From assembly GCA_029782365.1 (NCBI GenBank), contig JAKOUW010000009.1, positions 186,001 to 250,000 of the forward strand: 64,000 nt of DNA. Reading direction: 5' to 3'. The notes beneath the pieces were generated by a model that was not told the DNA's origin, did no database searches, and was given only the letters and a program-made list of their open reading frames with translations. The position numbers were made by a program, and so were the translations under genes. Each line of letters begins with the position of its first letter. Within the stretch, counting starts at the first letter, position 1. This document shows positions 34,526 to 42,998 of the stretch, one piece after another. This DNA is from Chloroflexota bacterium. GTDB taxonomy: Bacteria > Chloroflexota > Anaerolineae > Anaerolineales > UBA4823.

Positions 34526-34981
34526 TCATTCGATCACATCACGGTTGTACCACTCGCCGCCGATGCGCAGTACATTGACCGTCATGATCACGGCATCCCA
34601 GTTCTTGTCTTCCAGGAAGATGCCCGGAGCGCCGGTTGTGCCTGAGGTCGTCCAAACCATGTATTTACCCAGGTAGGGCTTGCCGAGGTTCTCCAGGCCA
34701 GCAAGGTGTTCCTGTACGCCGGCTTTATGCAGCGCCGGATCCGTGACCACTTCGTCAAAGTGTTCCATCAGTTCAGGTTTGGTGACAGGTGGAAGCTGGC
34801 GCACATCGTTGATGGTTTCAGGCAAACCGCGGTATTTTTCGGCGTAGAAGCGTGAGTGGATGCGAGCGAAAGAGACCAGGTCGTTGAGACGTTCTCTCTG
34901 GCGGACAGCGAGCAGTTCAGGGGCGCCGCGAGTCAGGCGGTGAGCGTCCAGCATGATAGATATAGGATTGAAAGAAGTCAT
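34526..34981 (-). pseudogene. Truncated PaaK-like AMP-binding ligase
   Basis: 151 codons are left of an enzyme normally about 430 residues long. The N-terminal region (LNDLVSFARIHSRFYAEKY, LPPVTKPELMEHFDEV) and the ATP motif MVWTTSGTTGAPGIFLED match the phenylacetate-CoA ligase/CapK group. The frame stops 28 bases before the end of mgsA, and no continuation exists in other frames. Lacking the adenylate and C-terminal domains it should be inactive. Expression from the upstream lipoprotein operon remains possible. Confidence 0.8.
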
Positions 34982-35034
34982 GGACGAAGAATCCTTTGCT
35001 TGATGTTGATCAATAATTTCCAGCTTGACGGAAA

Positions 35035-36306
35035 CTAAGGCGCAACCACCATCGATTGGAGCATGGCATCCAACTGGTTGAGGGCGGGCATGAACGAATC
35101 CGGTGTTTGTGCATTCAGCAGAGCGGAAACGGCAGATTGGTACGCAGGGAAGTTCGCATTCGGGTCGGCCAGGTTGGGGAAGGCGATCCCGCCCGGGGGC
35201 AGAGGCGCCCCGGCATCGCCAGATTCGGGCAGAACCGGAGATGTGATCGGCAGAATGGCGACAATATAATAAGCGCCGTCATCGGTCAGACCCTCGAAGT
35301 GATAGAACAACTCATGATTGTTGATCGGCGCAATGGCCTGGCCAGTTTGTGTCACAAAACGCACACCGCGCCCGTTTTGGAAGGTAATCACCTGGATATT
35401 CGAAGCGAAAGCAGGCACATCGTTGAAGAACGGCGCCGCCGGTAGCTGATCCAATCCAAGCGGGGCGGTAGGATCGCCCAGGATATTGTTCAAGCGGTGC
35501 ATGCTCTCGAAGGCTAACGGAAGCAGTTCGGCATAGCCCTGCGCAGGGAAAACATAGATCTGCGGTTGATGAGACTTGCCCTGTAGAACGTAATCATCGC
35601 CCAGGTTTACTTGCAGATGGCCGGGTGTTTTTTGCCACCAGGCGGCCTCGGGGCTGTCCTGACGAGGCTGCTCACTGCCGCTGGCTCCGCTGGCGATATC
35701 TGGCGGCAGCAGGAAACTCAACGGCGTGAAGCTGATTTCCACCCCAACCTGGGTTGGCAGCGGAGCAGGTGTGACTACAGCCACGACAGTCAGGGGAATT
35801 TCGGCCACCCCTGGCCACTGCAGGCCCATCACGACAGCGGTTTCGGGCACAGTGAAGTACAAGGCGAGCTGCTGGGTGGACGGCGCATAGGCCAGAAGGC
35901 GATTGAAAGGCGTGACAGCGCCGGTTTCGTCGTGAACAGCGATCCCCTGCGGCAGGTTTTTGTAATCCAGCGCCTGGCCTGCAGGCAGATTTAGGGCTTG
36001 CAGGGTAACGCGCAGATAGCGCGTCCCGGCTGGCGCGGCGGGGCAGTCTGGCAGATCGCAGCTACTGAAGGATGCTTCCACCACAGCCAGGGTGACGCCG
36101 CTCAATTGAACCTGCGCAGGGATAGCCTGCGTGCGAGCGATGAAAATTTCGGGGGTAACAGTGGCTGCCAGGGATTCTTCAGGAATTGCACTGATTTGAA
36201 CCGCGATTTCTGGCGAGGGCGTCGCAGACGGCAGCGCAGACGGAGTCAGGCTGCAGGCCAGGCTGATGAATAAAAAGATAGCGAGGAGCACAGCAATTTT
36301 CTTCAT
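35035..36306 (-). CDS. Lipoprotein of unknown function
   Basis: 423 residues. Lipobox ISLAC (Cys18) with a short Pro/Ser/Thr linker. The first half (residues 60-190) looks like an Ig-like beta domain (GTRYLRVTLQALNLPAGQALDY, then VPETAVVMGLQWPGV). The second half contains YVLQGKSHQPQIYVFP and FQNGRGVRFVTQTGQAIAPI, a pattern seen in other Chloroflexota lipoproteins but without assigned function. Its start overlaps the stop of the upstream membrane gene (ATGA), so they are coupled. Confidence 0.8.
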   Translation of the reverse strand: MKKIAVLLAIFLFISLACSLTPSALPSATPSPEIAVQISAIPEESLAATVTPEIFIARTQAIPAQVQLSGVTLAVVEASFSSCDLPDCPAAPAGTRYLRVTLQALNLPAGQALDYKNLPQGIAVHDETGAVTPFNRLLAYAPSTQQLALYFTVPETAVVMGLQWPGVAEIPLTVVAVVTPAPLPTQVGVEISFTPLSFLLPPDIASGASGSEQPRQDSPEAAWWQKTPGHLQVNLGDDYVLQGKSHQPQIYVFPAQGYAELLPLAFESMHRLNNILGDPTAPLGLDQLPAAPFFNDVPAFASNIQVITFQNGRGVRFVTQTGQAIAPINNHELFYHFEGLTDDGAYYIVAILPITSPVLPESGDAGAPLPPGGIAFPNLADPNANFPAYQSAVSALLNAQTPDSFMPALNQLDAMLQSMVVAP

Positions 36307-37220
36307 AGGTCTTTTCCTTTCAATATTGTTTGCAGGGACTTTTTATCCAGGTCGCGAAACAGAACTGCCGTCAGCCAGATTGCGATACCGGCCATGATCA
36401 TGAAGGAGACATCCTTCCCAATCAGTTCACCCGGCGTGAGGTGGATGCCAGCGCTCAACTGCATCAACGTCTGCCCGACGACCATCGCTCCGACCAGGAT
36501 CAGCATGATGCTGAGCGTGGCAAACAGCACGATCCCGAACGGAGCGCGCCGCCATAACTGGACGCCAGCCAGGATGCAGGCGACGGCGATGATTCCCACA
36601 TCCAGGGTGTACGTGACGACCGTGGTGTACGGCCCCAACACAGTGGGGACCAGGTTGCCGAGCAGCGCGGCGACTGCATCGCTCAGCCAGATCAAAGCCA
36701 GCCCTATACCCACGATGAACATAAAAACCGCCATCCCACGCCGCGGCAGGTGGTCTGACGCCTGCCTGGATAGCGCCGCCAGGTCATACGAAGTGAGGAT
36801 CAGGGCAAACGCATAAAAGCAGGCCGAGAAGAGGGCGATGTACACCAGGAACAGGCGGTTGTAGGCTATGCCGAGCCCCAGAGAAGCGCCGTAGTAGAGG
36901 AAATAAGCCAGTGTTCCGGTCAAGAGCAGCCCGCCGCGCAGCGAGCCGCGCCGGTAGAGCCAGGCCGAAACGAGCAGCACCGGCAGTCCAACGAATAAGG
37001 TGGCCAAATCGGTGCCCCAGGAGAGTGAGGCGGTGAACAGCGTATCGTGAAAGTAAACGCCTTGCCCGGACATCTGGACGGTTTCGCCGTGCACGGTAGT
37101 GAAGGAGAAAGGGCCGCTGCCATTTCGATCCAGCAGCCCGCTCCCGCCGGCTGCCAACGTCAGCACGAGAATGAGCGGGATCAAGATCGTCATTGCGGGT
37201 TGGTACTTGATGATCTGCAT
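36303..37220 (-). CDS. Multi-pass membrane protein, HGETV family
   Basis: 305 residues from the ATG at 37220 (GGAG upstream; a longer frame to 37304 is not supported). One N-terminal helix, an external segment with VHGETVQMSGQGVYFHDT, then about seven helices. It is paralogous to the protein at 38810 (RGETVMINGRGLYQYDT). Function unknown. It is coupled to the lipoprotein gene that follows. Confidence 0.8.
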   Translation of the reverse strand: MQIIKYQPAMTILIPLILVLTLAAGGSGLLDRNGSGPFSFTTVHGETVQMSGQGVYFHDTLFTASLSWGTDLATLFVGLPVLLVSAWLYRRGSLRGGLLLTGTLAYFLYYGASLGLGIAYNRLFLVYIALFSACFYAFALILTSYDLAALSRQASDHLPRRGMAVFMFIVGIGLALIWLSDAVAALLGNLVPTVLGPYTTVVTYTLDVGIIAVACILAGVQLWRRAPFGIVLFATLSIMLILVGAMVVGQTLMQLSAGIHLTPGELIGKDVSFMIMAGIAIWLTAVLFRDLDKKSLQTILKGKDL

Positions 37221-37252
37221 AGCTACTCCTATGTAATTTATTGAGGCCAGGC

Positions 37253-37864
37253 CTAATTCGCAGGGACAAGCGCTTCGGCGCGCGCTTTGATGCCCAGCAT
37301 ACATTTGCTCATCATGATGAGGTCGCCAAAATCATAAACCAGGTAATAAATCACCCAGGGGAACGAGAAATCGTAAACCGTGCGCAGACGGGTTACCAGC
37401 CGGGTCTGGTTGGGCGCGATTTCGTCGATCTGCCACAACCAGGTAGCTTTAAGTTTTTTATCCCACCAAAGAATGACATGCGGTTCCTGGTATTCTTTCA
37501 CCCACATCCCATTTTTTTGATCAGGTGTGAAAGGGATGAAATAGCCGGGTTCGATTTTTTGAAACTGAGGCAAAATCTCGTGCGAGCTTTCTACCCCGGC
37601 ATTATCCAGCCAATCGTGGCTGTACCAACCGGCGCGAGCCGAGCCAATCTGCAGGATCCAGCGCCAGACATCCGCCGGGGCGGCCTGGATGGTCACGGCG
37701 CGGGTGGCGACGAAGTGGGGCTGGGTCACGAGCTCGTCGCCCATATAAACGCGTTGGATTTCAGCCTGGGTGGCTCCCCAGTGCAAAATCCAGGGACGGA
37801 CCAGGAAGAAGTAGATCAGCGCTGCAAACAGCGCCGCAAGGATCAGGGTGACAGCAGGATACAT
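37253..37864 (-). CDS. Membrane-anchored SRPBCC-like protein
   Basis: 203 residues. One N-terminal transmembrane helix (about 5-23), then a START/SRPBCC-like domain: TRAVTIQAAPADVWRWILQIGSARAGW, LPQFQKIEPGYFIPF, ATWLWQIDEIAPNQTRLVTRLRT. Such domains bind lipophilic ligands in a deep cavity. GAGGAG precedes the start. It is the first gene of the group SRPBCC, membrane protein, lipoprotein. Confidence 0.8.
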   Translation of the reverse strand: MYPAVTLILAALFAALIYFFLVRPWILHWGATQAEIQRVYMGDELVTQPHFVATRAVTIQAAPADVWRWILQIGSARAGWYSHDWLDNAGVESSHEILPQFQKIEPGYFIPFTPDQKNGMWVKEYQEPHVILWWDKKLKATWLWQIDEIAPNQTRLVTRLRTVYDFSFPWVIYYLVYDFGDLIMMSKCMLGIKARAEALVPAN

Positions 37865-38001
37865 GGTTTGCTCCTCAATATGGGTTGTGAAGGAAATACG
37901 TCACAGCGGTTGAGCGGTGAGCGTTTTAACTTTGTGTGACTGTGTAAAGGATACTTCCAGCGCGAGAAAAAATCCTCTGTCGGAGGGAGAGGTCGAGGTG
38001 T

Positions 38002-38040
38002 CCGGATGGACAAATTTTCGACTGGTCAAGTGGACAGGGA
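38002..38040. repeat. Dispersed repeat with TGGTCARGTGGACAGG core, copy 1
   Basis: CTGGTCAAGTGGACAGGGA (38022-38040) matches CTGGTCAGGTGGACAGGTA at 40204-40222 in 17 of 19 positions, and the similarity extends about 18 bases upstream. This copy overlaps the last codons of the methyltransferase gene. Its role is unknown. Confidence 0.45.
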
Positions 38041-38808
38041 GTTTTCCTTTGCCAGGTAGAGATAACGGGCGTGCAGTCCATCTTCAATCGCCTGGCGGAT
38101 GCCTTCGCTGTCGCCCAGGCGGTTTTCGTAGAGGAACATAGTCTGCTCGGCTTCGAAGACAGGTTTCAATTCTTCCAGCACCACCTTGCGGCGCAGAGCC
38201 AGAGCGTGATCCTGAGCGGTCAGATTCCAGTTTTGGAAGGCCAGTCCGTTAGACCACAGCGCCTCAGCCAGGGGTGTTTTGTCGGCAGGCAGGCGATCCT
38301 TGGGGAACTGCTCCACCGGCACCCAGGGTTCGCGTCCATAAGAATAAAAGATCGCCACCTGACCACCCGGCTTGAGCGACGCTTTGAGGGCTGCCAGCGT
38401 GGCGGTGTAATCTTCGCTGAAATAGATCGTGTCGATGGATAGAATGAGATTGAAGGCGGCTGGCGGCAAAGCCAGGTGATTGATGTCGCCCACTTGAAAA
38501 TTCAGGCGCTCAGCTTTGGCCGTTGTGCGCTGCTGCGCCTGCTGGACGGCCAGGGGGATGAAATCCAACCCGCTGACGTGCGCCGCGGAGCGATCCGCCA
38601 GGTATTCTGCGATGCGGCCATCGCCGCAGCCCAGGTCGAGAACGCTCTGGCCGAGCCTGAGCTGAGTCACCTGCAGAAGCAGTTCAAGCTGTTCCACGTC
38701 CGCGAAACCGTGCTGGCCCAGATCCTTGCCGTACACGCGCTCACAGAAAACGTGGTAAGCCCGGCTGTGTTCCAGGGCGCGGTAAAAAGCATCGTAAAAG
38801 TCTTTCAT
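38026..38808 (-). CDS. SAM-dependent methyltransferase
   Basis: 260 residues. Motif I VLDLGCGDGRIAEYL near residue 56, acidic motif II SGLDFIP, motif III-IV FNLILSIDTIYF, then ASLKPGGQVAIFY. It is a class I small-molecule methyltransferase. N-terminal helices (FYDAFYRALEHSRAYHVFCERVYG) probably cap the substrate site. It starts one base after the stop of the membrane gene upstream. The substrate is unknown. Confidence 0.88.
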   Translation of the reverse strand: MKDFYDAFYRALEHSRAYHVFCERVYGKDLGQHGFADVEQLELLLQVTQLRLGQSVLDLGCGDGRIAEYLADRSAAHVSGLDFIPLAVQQAQQRTTAKAERLNFQVGDINHLALPPAAFNLILSIDTIYFSEDYTATLAALKASLKPGGQVAIFYSYGREPWVPVEQFPKDRLPADKTPLAEALWSNGLAFQNWNLTAQDHALALRRKVVLEELKPVFEAEQTMFLYENRLGDSEGIRQAIEDGLHARYLYLAKENSLST

Positions 38809-38809
38809 C

Positions 38810-39667
38810 TTATTCGACGATATTTCTTAACAAAGACGCCGTGGCTCCCAGGTTGAGCAGGGTGATCGCCAGGAACGGCACAACGATTGCCAGGCTGTCG
38901 GGAACGCCCTGCAAAGCCATATTGACGCCCATGGCGCTGACGCCCAGGCCCAAGGTCACAGCTTTCAGCACGAACACCGAGGCCAGCAGGTAGCCCCAGG
39001 CCGAGCGGCGCAGCAATAATATTCCCGCCAGGATGGACAAAGGCACGATCAGCCCCAGGTCCATCGTCTGGATCACCAGGGTGGTGGTATTTTCCAGGGC
39101 GGGGGTTGTGCCATTGACCAGCGGACCGCCGATCCGCCCCAGCCAGGCCAGCGAGAGAAACCCGCCTACGACAAACAGCAAAGCGGCTATCATGCCATGC
39201 GGCAAACGCGCTGAGAATTGACGCGGCAGGCCAGCCAGGTCAAACGACATCATGCTCAGGATAAAGGCATACAGGCTCAAGCCGAAAAGCGCCACATAGA
39301 CCAGGAACAGGTTGTTGTAGGCTGTCAGCATCGACATGGACATATAGGTGTAAAGGAAGAAGCCCAACGTCCCCGTCAGCAAGAGCTGCCCGCGCAGTTT
39401 GCCTTTAAAGGCCAGCCAGGTGGAGAACGCCAGCAGCGGCAGGCCGACGACAAGGGTGATGAAATCATTGCCCTGCATCTGTGCGGCGGTGCTGAGCGTG
39501 TCATACTGATACAATCCCCGCCCGTTGATCATGACGGTTTCGCCGCGGTGGTTGGTGTAAGCATAGGGTTGGCCAGGGGTGGGGTCAAACAGCCCCCAGG
39601 CCGCGGCCAGCAAGGCCAGGACGAAGATCGGAGGAATAAGCCATTTCAGGGCGGATTGGTGTTTCAT
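38810..39667 (-). CDS. Multi-pass membrane protein, HGETV family
   Basis: 285 residues with about eight hydrophobic segments. YTNHRGETVMINGRGLYQYDTLSTAA after the first helix, then FITLVVGLPLLAFSTWLAFKG and LLTGTLGFFLYTY, match the paralogue at 36303. Function unknown. It lies between a four-helix protein gene and the methyltransferase gene on one strand. Confidence 0.8.
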   Translation of the reverse strand: MKHQSALKWLIPPIFVLALLAAAWGLFDPTPGQPYAYTNHRGETVMINGRGLYQYDTLSTAAQMQGNDFITLVVGLPLLAFSTWLAFKGKLRGQLLLTGTLGFFLYTYMSMSMLTAYNNLFLVYVALFGLSLYAFILSMMSFDLAGLPRQFSARLPHGMIAALLFVVGGFLSLAWLGRIGGPLVNGTTPALENTTTLVIQTMDLGLIVPLSILAGILLLRRSAWGYLLASVFVLKAVTLGLGVSAMGVNMALQGVPDSLAIVVPFLAITLLNLGATASLLRNIVE

Positions 39668-39685
39668 TGGCAGTTCTTTCAGGCG

Positions 39686-40099
39686 TCATGCCTGGACGAG
39701 CCAGGCGTGAATGACGGTATTGAGAACCTTCGCGGCGATCAACCCCACAACCCATAAGAGCGCCTGCTGGTCGCTGGCGATGAAGGACGGCCTGGCATTG
39801 AAAAACACTGCCCCTGCCAGGAGCAGGATGGCCGCGCCCAACACATAGCCGACAATGGCCAGGGGATGCGCCCAGGCATTGAGCGCCGCCACGCGGTTGA
39901 TGCCGCTGGCAGTGCACATTGCCATGCCCAAAACAATCAAGACAACTAAGGAGATCCGGGGTTCAGACAGCAGCGGCACTTTTTTGCCGCTCAGCGCCAG
40001 CAGCACCACTCCGATGATGAGCAGGCCCATCACAATCACGCTGAGATTGATGGGCTGGGGGATGGCGGTCGGAGTGGTGGTTTGAGAAAGTGTTTTCAT
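39686..40099 (-). CDS. Small four-helix membrane protein
   Basis: 137 residues, four predicted transmembrane helices, with ISLVVLIVLGMAMCTASGINRV and HPLAIVGYVLGAAILLLAGA in the centre. AGGAG lies 8 bases before the ATG at 40099. Not recognised. It leads the minus-strand group that continues with the eight-helix protein after 18 bases. Confidence 0.75.
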   Translation of the reverse strand: MKTLSQTTTPTAIPQPINLSVIVMGLLIIGVVLLALSGKKVPLLSEPRISLVVLIVLGMAMCTASGINRVAALNAWAHPLAIVGYVLGAAILLLAGAVFFNARPSFIASDQQALLWVVGLIAAKVLNTVIHAWLVQA

Positions 40100-40144
40100 G
40101 GGTTTAACTCCTGGATAGCGGGATATCGTGATGATACTCCGAGA

Positions 40145-40176
40145 TGAAAAACAACTCCCCCGCCGCGGGGGGAGTT
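40145..40176 (-). terminator. Rho-independent terminator after the DUF3788 gene
   Basis: AACTCCCCC (40153-40161) pairs with GGGGGAGTT (40168-40176). On the minus strand the stem is followed by GTTTTTCATC. It separates the GNAT/DUF3788 genes from the membrane-protein group. Confidence 0.85.
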
Positions 40177-40184
40177 CTGGTTGA

Positions 40185-40222
40185 CCGGTTGACTATCGAA
40201 ATCCTGGTCAGGTGGACAGGTA
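40185..40222. repeat. Dispersed repeat with TGGTCARGTGGACAGG core, copy 2
   Basis: The core at 40204-40222 matches copy 1 at 38022-38040. Together with the CGGTTGACTATC stretch upstream it makes an imperfect repeat of about 37 bases. It lies in the gap between the DUF3788 stop and its terminator. A third, partial match (GGTCAAGTGG on the minus strand) occurs at 46697-46706. Confidence 0.45.
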
Positions 40223-40231
40223 TCCTTGCGA

Positions 40232-40687
40232 TCACACGACTGCCTTCCTCCTGGGTGGCCTTTTCTTGATCAAGATCAACTGCTCGATGTCCTGCACATC
40301 CTGCTGGCAGGTCAGCGAATCGGCCACGCGGATGTACATCCAGCAGCCATCGTGATACCTGGGTGATTCCACCAAAGCCTGCCGCACGGTCGGGCCAAAC
40401 GAATCCAGCCTTGCCAGGGCCTGCTCCAGGTCGGCTTTACCCAGGATCACCAGGGCAGTAAAAGAACCGTGCTCGGGGTACATTTCACATAAGGGCCGCC
40501 CGCCAATGCGGTGCTGCAGATTCCAGCCGTATTTCTGCCCGCCCGAGTTGAAAATGGGAGCGATATGGTAGGTGTCCACCAGGAACTGCCGCAGGGCGGT
40601 ACAGGCGCCGGCGATGGGCTGCCCGATCGTGCTGATCATATCCTCATCCGATGGCTGGATCGATTTATCGGCCATTCGTTTGTGCAT
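40232..40687 (-). CDS. DUF3788 family protein
   Basis: 151 residues. IFNSGGQKYGWNLQHRIGGRPLCEMYP, then SFTALVILGKADLEQAL, and SPRYHDGCWMYIRVADS are the conserved features of DUF3788, a family of unknown function. GGAGG stands 5 bases before the start at 40687. It lies 72 bases after the GNAT gene on the same strand and ends at the terminator at 40145-40176. Confidence 0.85.
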   Translation of the reverse strand: MHKRMADKSIQPSDEDMISTIGQPIAGACTALRQFLVDTYHIAPIFNSGGQKYGWNLQHRIGGRPLCEMYPEHGSFTALVILGKADLEQALARLDSFGPTVRQALVESPRYHDGCWMYIRVADSLTCQQDVQDIEQLILIKKRPPRRKAVV

Positions 40688-40759
40688 CGCATCCTCCGTT
40701 TTGTATCAATAGAATTGCTCATAAGCTCAATCTGGTAAGGCTCGGCCAGGCAGCCCGGC

Positions 40760-41236
40760 TTACTTGATCGCCAACACCAGCTCGATTTCGTCACCGTACA
40801 TTTCTCCGGTGGGCGTGAATCCCATCTCTCTATAAAACCCTTCCGGACTGGCTTCACCCTGGCCGCAGCTCGTGTACAACTGCGGAACGCCTTGCGCCTT
40901 CAAATGGGCCAGCAGGCGGTCCAACGCCATGCGGCCGTACCGCTTGCCCTGCTGTGGTCCAGCGATCATAAAACGCCACAGGAAATACCCGGGGCAGTCA
41001 ATGCCATCCTGGTAATCCGAGCCAATGTGGAGCAGAACAAACCCGACCAGCTCGCCATTGGCATAGATGGCCCGCATCCAGGCGTTTTCAGAACAATGCG
41101 CCTGGGCAATCGACACGGCATTGTCCGCCACCATTTTGCGCTGCGACGGCGTAAGGGTTTCACTCAATTTGCAGACTGCCACCACGTTTGTAGCGGTGAT
41201 CCGCTGGAAATGAACATCCGGAAGCTGGGTATTCAT
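40760..41236 (-). CDS. GNAT acetyltransferase, spermidine acetyltransferase-like
   Basis: 158 residues. FQRITATNVVAVCKL at the start, GFVLLHIGSDYQDG, LWRFMIAGPQQGKRYGRMALD (motif A) and GFYREMGFTPTGEMYGDEIELV at the end are the pattern of diamine/spermidine N-acetyltransferases (BltD/SpeG group). AAAGGA lies 4 bases before the ATG. A GC-rich hairpin (41271-41291) lies between it and the preceding gene. Confidence 0.85.
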   Translation of the reverse strand: MNTQLPDVHFQRITATNVVAVCKLSETLTPSQRKMVADNAVSIAQAHCSENAWMRAIYANGELVGFVLLHIGSDYQDGIDCPGYFLWRFMIAGPQQGKRYGRMALDRLLAHLKAQGVPQLYTSCGQGEASPEGFYREMGFTPTGEMYGDEIELVLAIK

Positions 41237-41306
41237 GCGTTCCTTTCCTTCGCAGGTCCACGAACCCTGGGGGGCTTTTCTCTGAAGCCCCGATTAGAGG
41301 TTCTTC

Positions 41307-41753
41307 TCAATGCTGCAATTCGGCTATCAGTGAAATCGCGATTCTGGTGGCATCCTCAGCGCATTGCAGACAACGCTCCATGAGCTGATTTTCTATGAAA
41401 TACCGCTGTCCTGCCTCGGTGGCCAGGTCGCAGCCGATCAATTGGCGGCAATTGACAGAACCATGGAGCTCTTCAAAACGGCTGATCAATTTTTGAGTAA
41501 GGGTATAGCAGATTTCGATGGATTCGTGCGGTGAATTTCTGCCGGCAGCCAGGCTGATGCCCATGATTGCCCCGCTGAGCGCACCACACATACCGCCTGT
41601 GCGAGAAACACCGCTGCAAAAGCCCGTGGCAATCCTGGGAATCAAATCGGAGTGGATGCCCTGGCTTTCCGCGATCGCCAGCAGCACACTCTCTGCGCAG
41701 AAAAAACCTGACCTGAACAGTTCCAGGCTGCGCTGCGGGGCTTGTTCGCTCAT
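41307..41753 (-). CDS. C_GCAxxG_C_C family redox-active protein
   Basis: 148 residues from the ATG at 41753 (GAGAGG upstream); the open frame continues upstream but not as a gene. Cys positions match the family: SGFFCAESV, GFCSGVSRTGGMCGALSGAI, VNCRQLIGCDL, and MERCLQC. The GMCGALSG segment corresponds to the GCAxxG motif. These proteins are thought to bind metal or act in electron transfer; the reaction is not known. Confidence 0.88.
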   Translation of the reverse strand: MSEQAPQRSLELFRSGFFCAESVLLAIAESQGIHSDLIPRIATGFCSGVSRTGGMCGALSGAIMGISLAAGRNSPHESIEICYTLTQKLISRFEELHGSVNCRQLIGCDLATEAGQRYFIENQLMERCLQCAEDATRIAISLIAELQH

Positions 41754-42065
41754 GTTTTGACCTCTCATATCGGGCTCCGGCGATCCGGAAGATCCCTTTA
41801 ATCTATTTACAACGAACAGCAGCTTGCATCCCGGCTGGCGGGATGCAAGCTGCGCCGGGTGTTTAATGCATGCGCTTTCATTATAACGCCGCGCGATCAA
41901 CGGCGTGTTCGCTAAGTTCTCGTCGATATTCTTCATTTGCTTACTGCTCAACAGATCGAGCCTGGGGGGCTGCCTGGCGATTCTTTCCAGGCAGCCCCTC
42001 GGTGAACTGCCCCAGAATGGCGTGGAAGAGGGACTTGGGGTTGGCAAATACGGCCAACACATTTA
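41754..42065. other. Gap of 312 bases without a gene, carrying two strong hairpins
   Basis: No convincing coding sequence on either strand. It contains the 15-bp stem at 41819-41853 and a 12-bp stem GGGGCTGCCTGG (41966-41977) with CCAGGCAGCCCC (41987-41998). The rest shows no promoter I would defend. Confidence 0.6.
41819..41853 (-). terminator. Perfect 15-bp hairpin, terminator or attenuator
   Basis: GCAGCTTGCATCCCG (41819-41833) pairs with 41839-41853 over a 5-base loop. Only a weak T-rich tract (TGTTCGTTGT) follows on the minus strand. It lies after the membrane-protein genes and before the redox protein gene, so it may reduce read-through between them. Confidence 0.55.
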
Positions 42066-42614
42066 TCAGGCTCTCTCCAGGGTCGAACGGGATGGCGCTC
42101 GCAGCCCATATCCCACGATGACGCCAAGCACAATGCTCATGATCAGGTGCATGACGAAGGATCCACCGAACCACTGCAGGGCTGCAGGCGCCGCCATTTT
42201 CAACAGCATGGGCGTTGTCACCAGGAGCGGCTGGCTCAGGATCTCCACATACACAAACGCAGCCAGGGTGATCTTCTTCCAGGAGGCCTGGCGAAGAGCA
42301 GGGAACAACGCTACGATCGCTCCAAAGAGCATGCCGAACAAAGGACCGACAGTATAATGCGTAACCACGCCCGTGGGGACGCCGCCCGCCACCTGCATGT
42401 TGAACAGCGCCAGGAAACGGGAAACCGTGTCTCCGACGATGGAAAAGCACATCAACGCTGGCTGCCTGAGCGCCAGCAGGGCTCCCATGAGCACGATGTC
42501 CATCACCAGCGTGCCGGCCAGGCCCCCGAGGAAGCCCCATGCGATCCCTGCGGCGAGAGGGGCACGTTGGCCGTGCCCCTCCATGAACCGCTGTCCTTGT
42601 AATGTTTTATCCAT
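42066..42614 (-). CDS. Four- to five-helix membrane protein
   Basis: 182 residues with hydrophobic segments near 22-48, 85-105, 118-138 and 150-172. GIAWGFLGGLAGTLVMDIVLMG and TGVVTHYTVGPLFGMLFGAI are the most distinctive parts. Not recognised. Its start overlaps the end of the preceding gene by 8 bases, and GAGAGAG precedes the ATG. Confidence 0.75.
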   Translation of the reverse strand: MDKTLQGQRFMEGHGQRAPLAAGIAWGFLGGLAGTLVMDIVLMGALLALRQPALMCFSIVGDTVSRFLALFNMQVAGGVPTGVVTHYTVGPLFGMLFGAIVALFPALRQASWKKITLAAFVYVEILSQPLLVTTPMLLKMAAPAALQWFGGSFVMHLIMSIVLGVIVGYGLRAPSRSTLERA

Positions 42615-42954
42615 TGTTTTTACTCTCTCTCAGTCCACTGCCCAGCAGGATCAGCCCCAGCGCCAACAGCAGAATGGCGAAGATCGGGAGCTCGAACGAC
42701 AGGTGCAGGTATGGGCGCGCCAGCTGCAGAGCGCCCAACAGGAGCGCCAGGATGCCGAAGGTGGTCGTAAAACCGCCGATGGGTTCTTGTTTCCATAACC
42801 GGGCCAGGTTGAGGCCGATCAGGATGGCGCCGATGCCGGCTGCGCCTGTGCCCTCCGGCAGGGATGGAATCATTTCTGTGATTCCCCACAGGATGAAGAA
42901 GGCGCCCCAAGCGATGGTGCCGAGATCCGGGTTTAACTTGCGTGTGTTTTCCAT
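42607..42954 (-). CDS. Small membrane protein starting MENTRKLNPDLGTI
   Basis: 115 residues, three to four hydrophobic segments, ending GLILLGSGLRESKNNG. The first 14 residues (MENTRKLNPDLGTI) nearly repeat those of the next gene upstream (MENTNQFNPDLGTI), although the rest differs. It overlaps the start of the following membrane gene. TTGGAG precedes the start. Function unknown. Confidence 0.75.
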   Translation of the reverse strand: MENTRKLNPDLGTIAWGAFFILWGITEMIPSLPEGTGAAGIGAILIGLNLARLWKQEPIGGFTTTFGILALLLGALQLARPYLHLSFELPIFAILLLALGLILLGSGLRESKNNG

Positions 42955-42998
42955 TTCTTTTTCTCCAAATTACGGTTGTCTGATTGTGAATGATTCGA

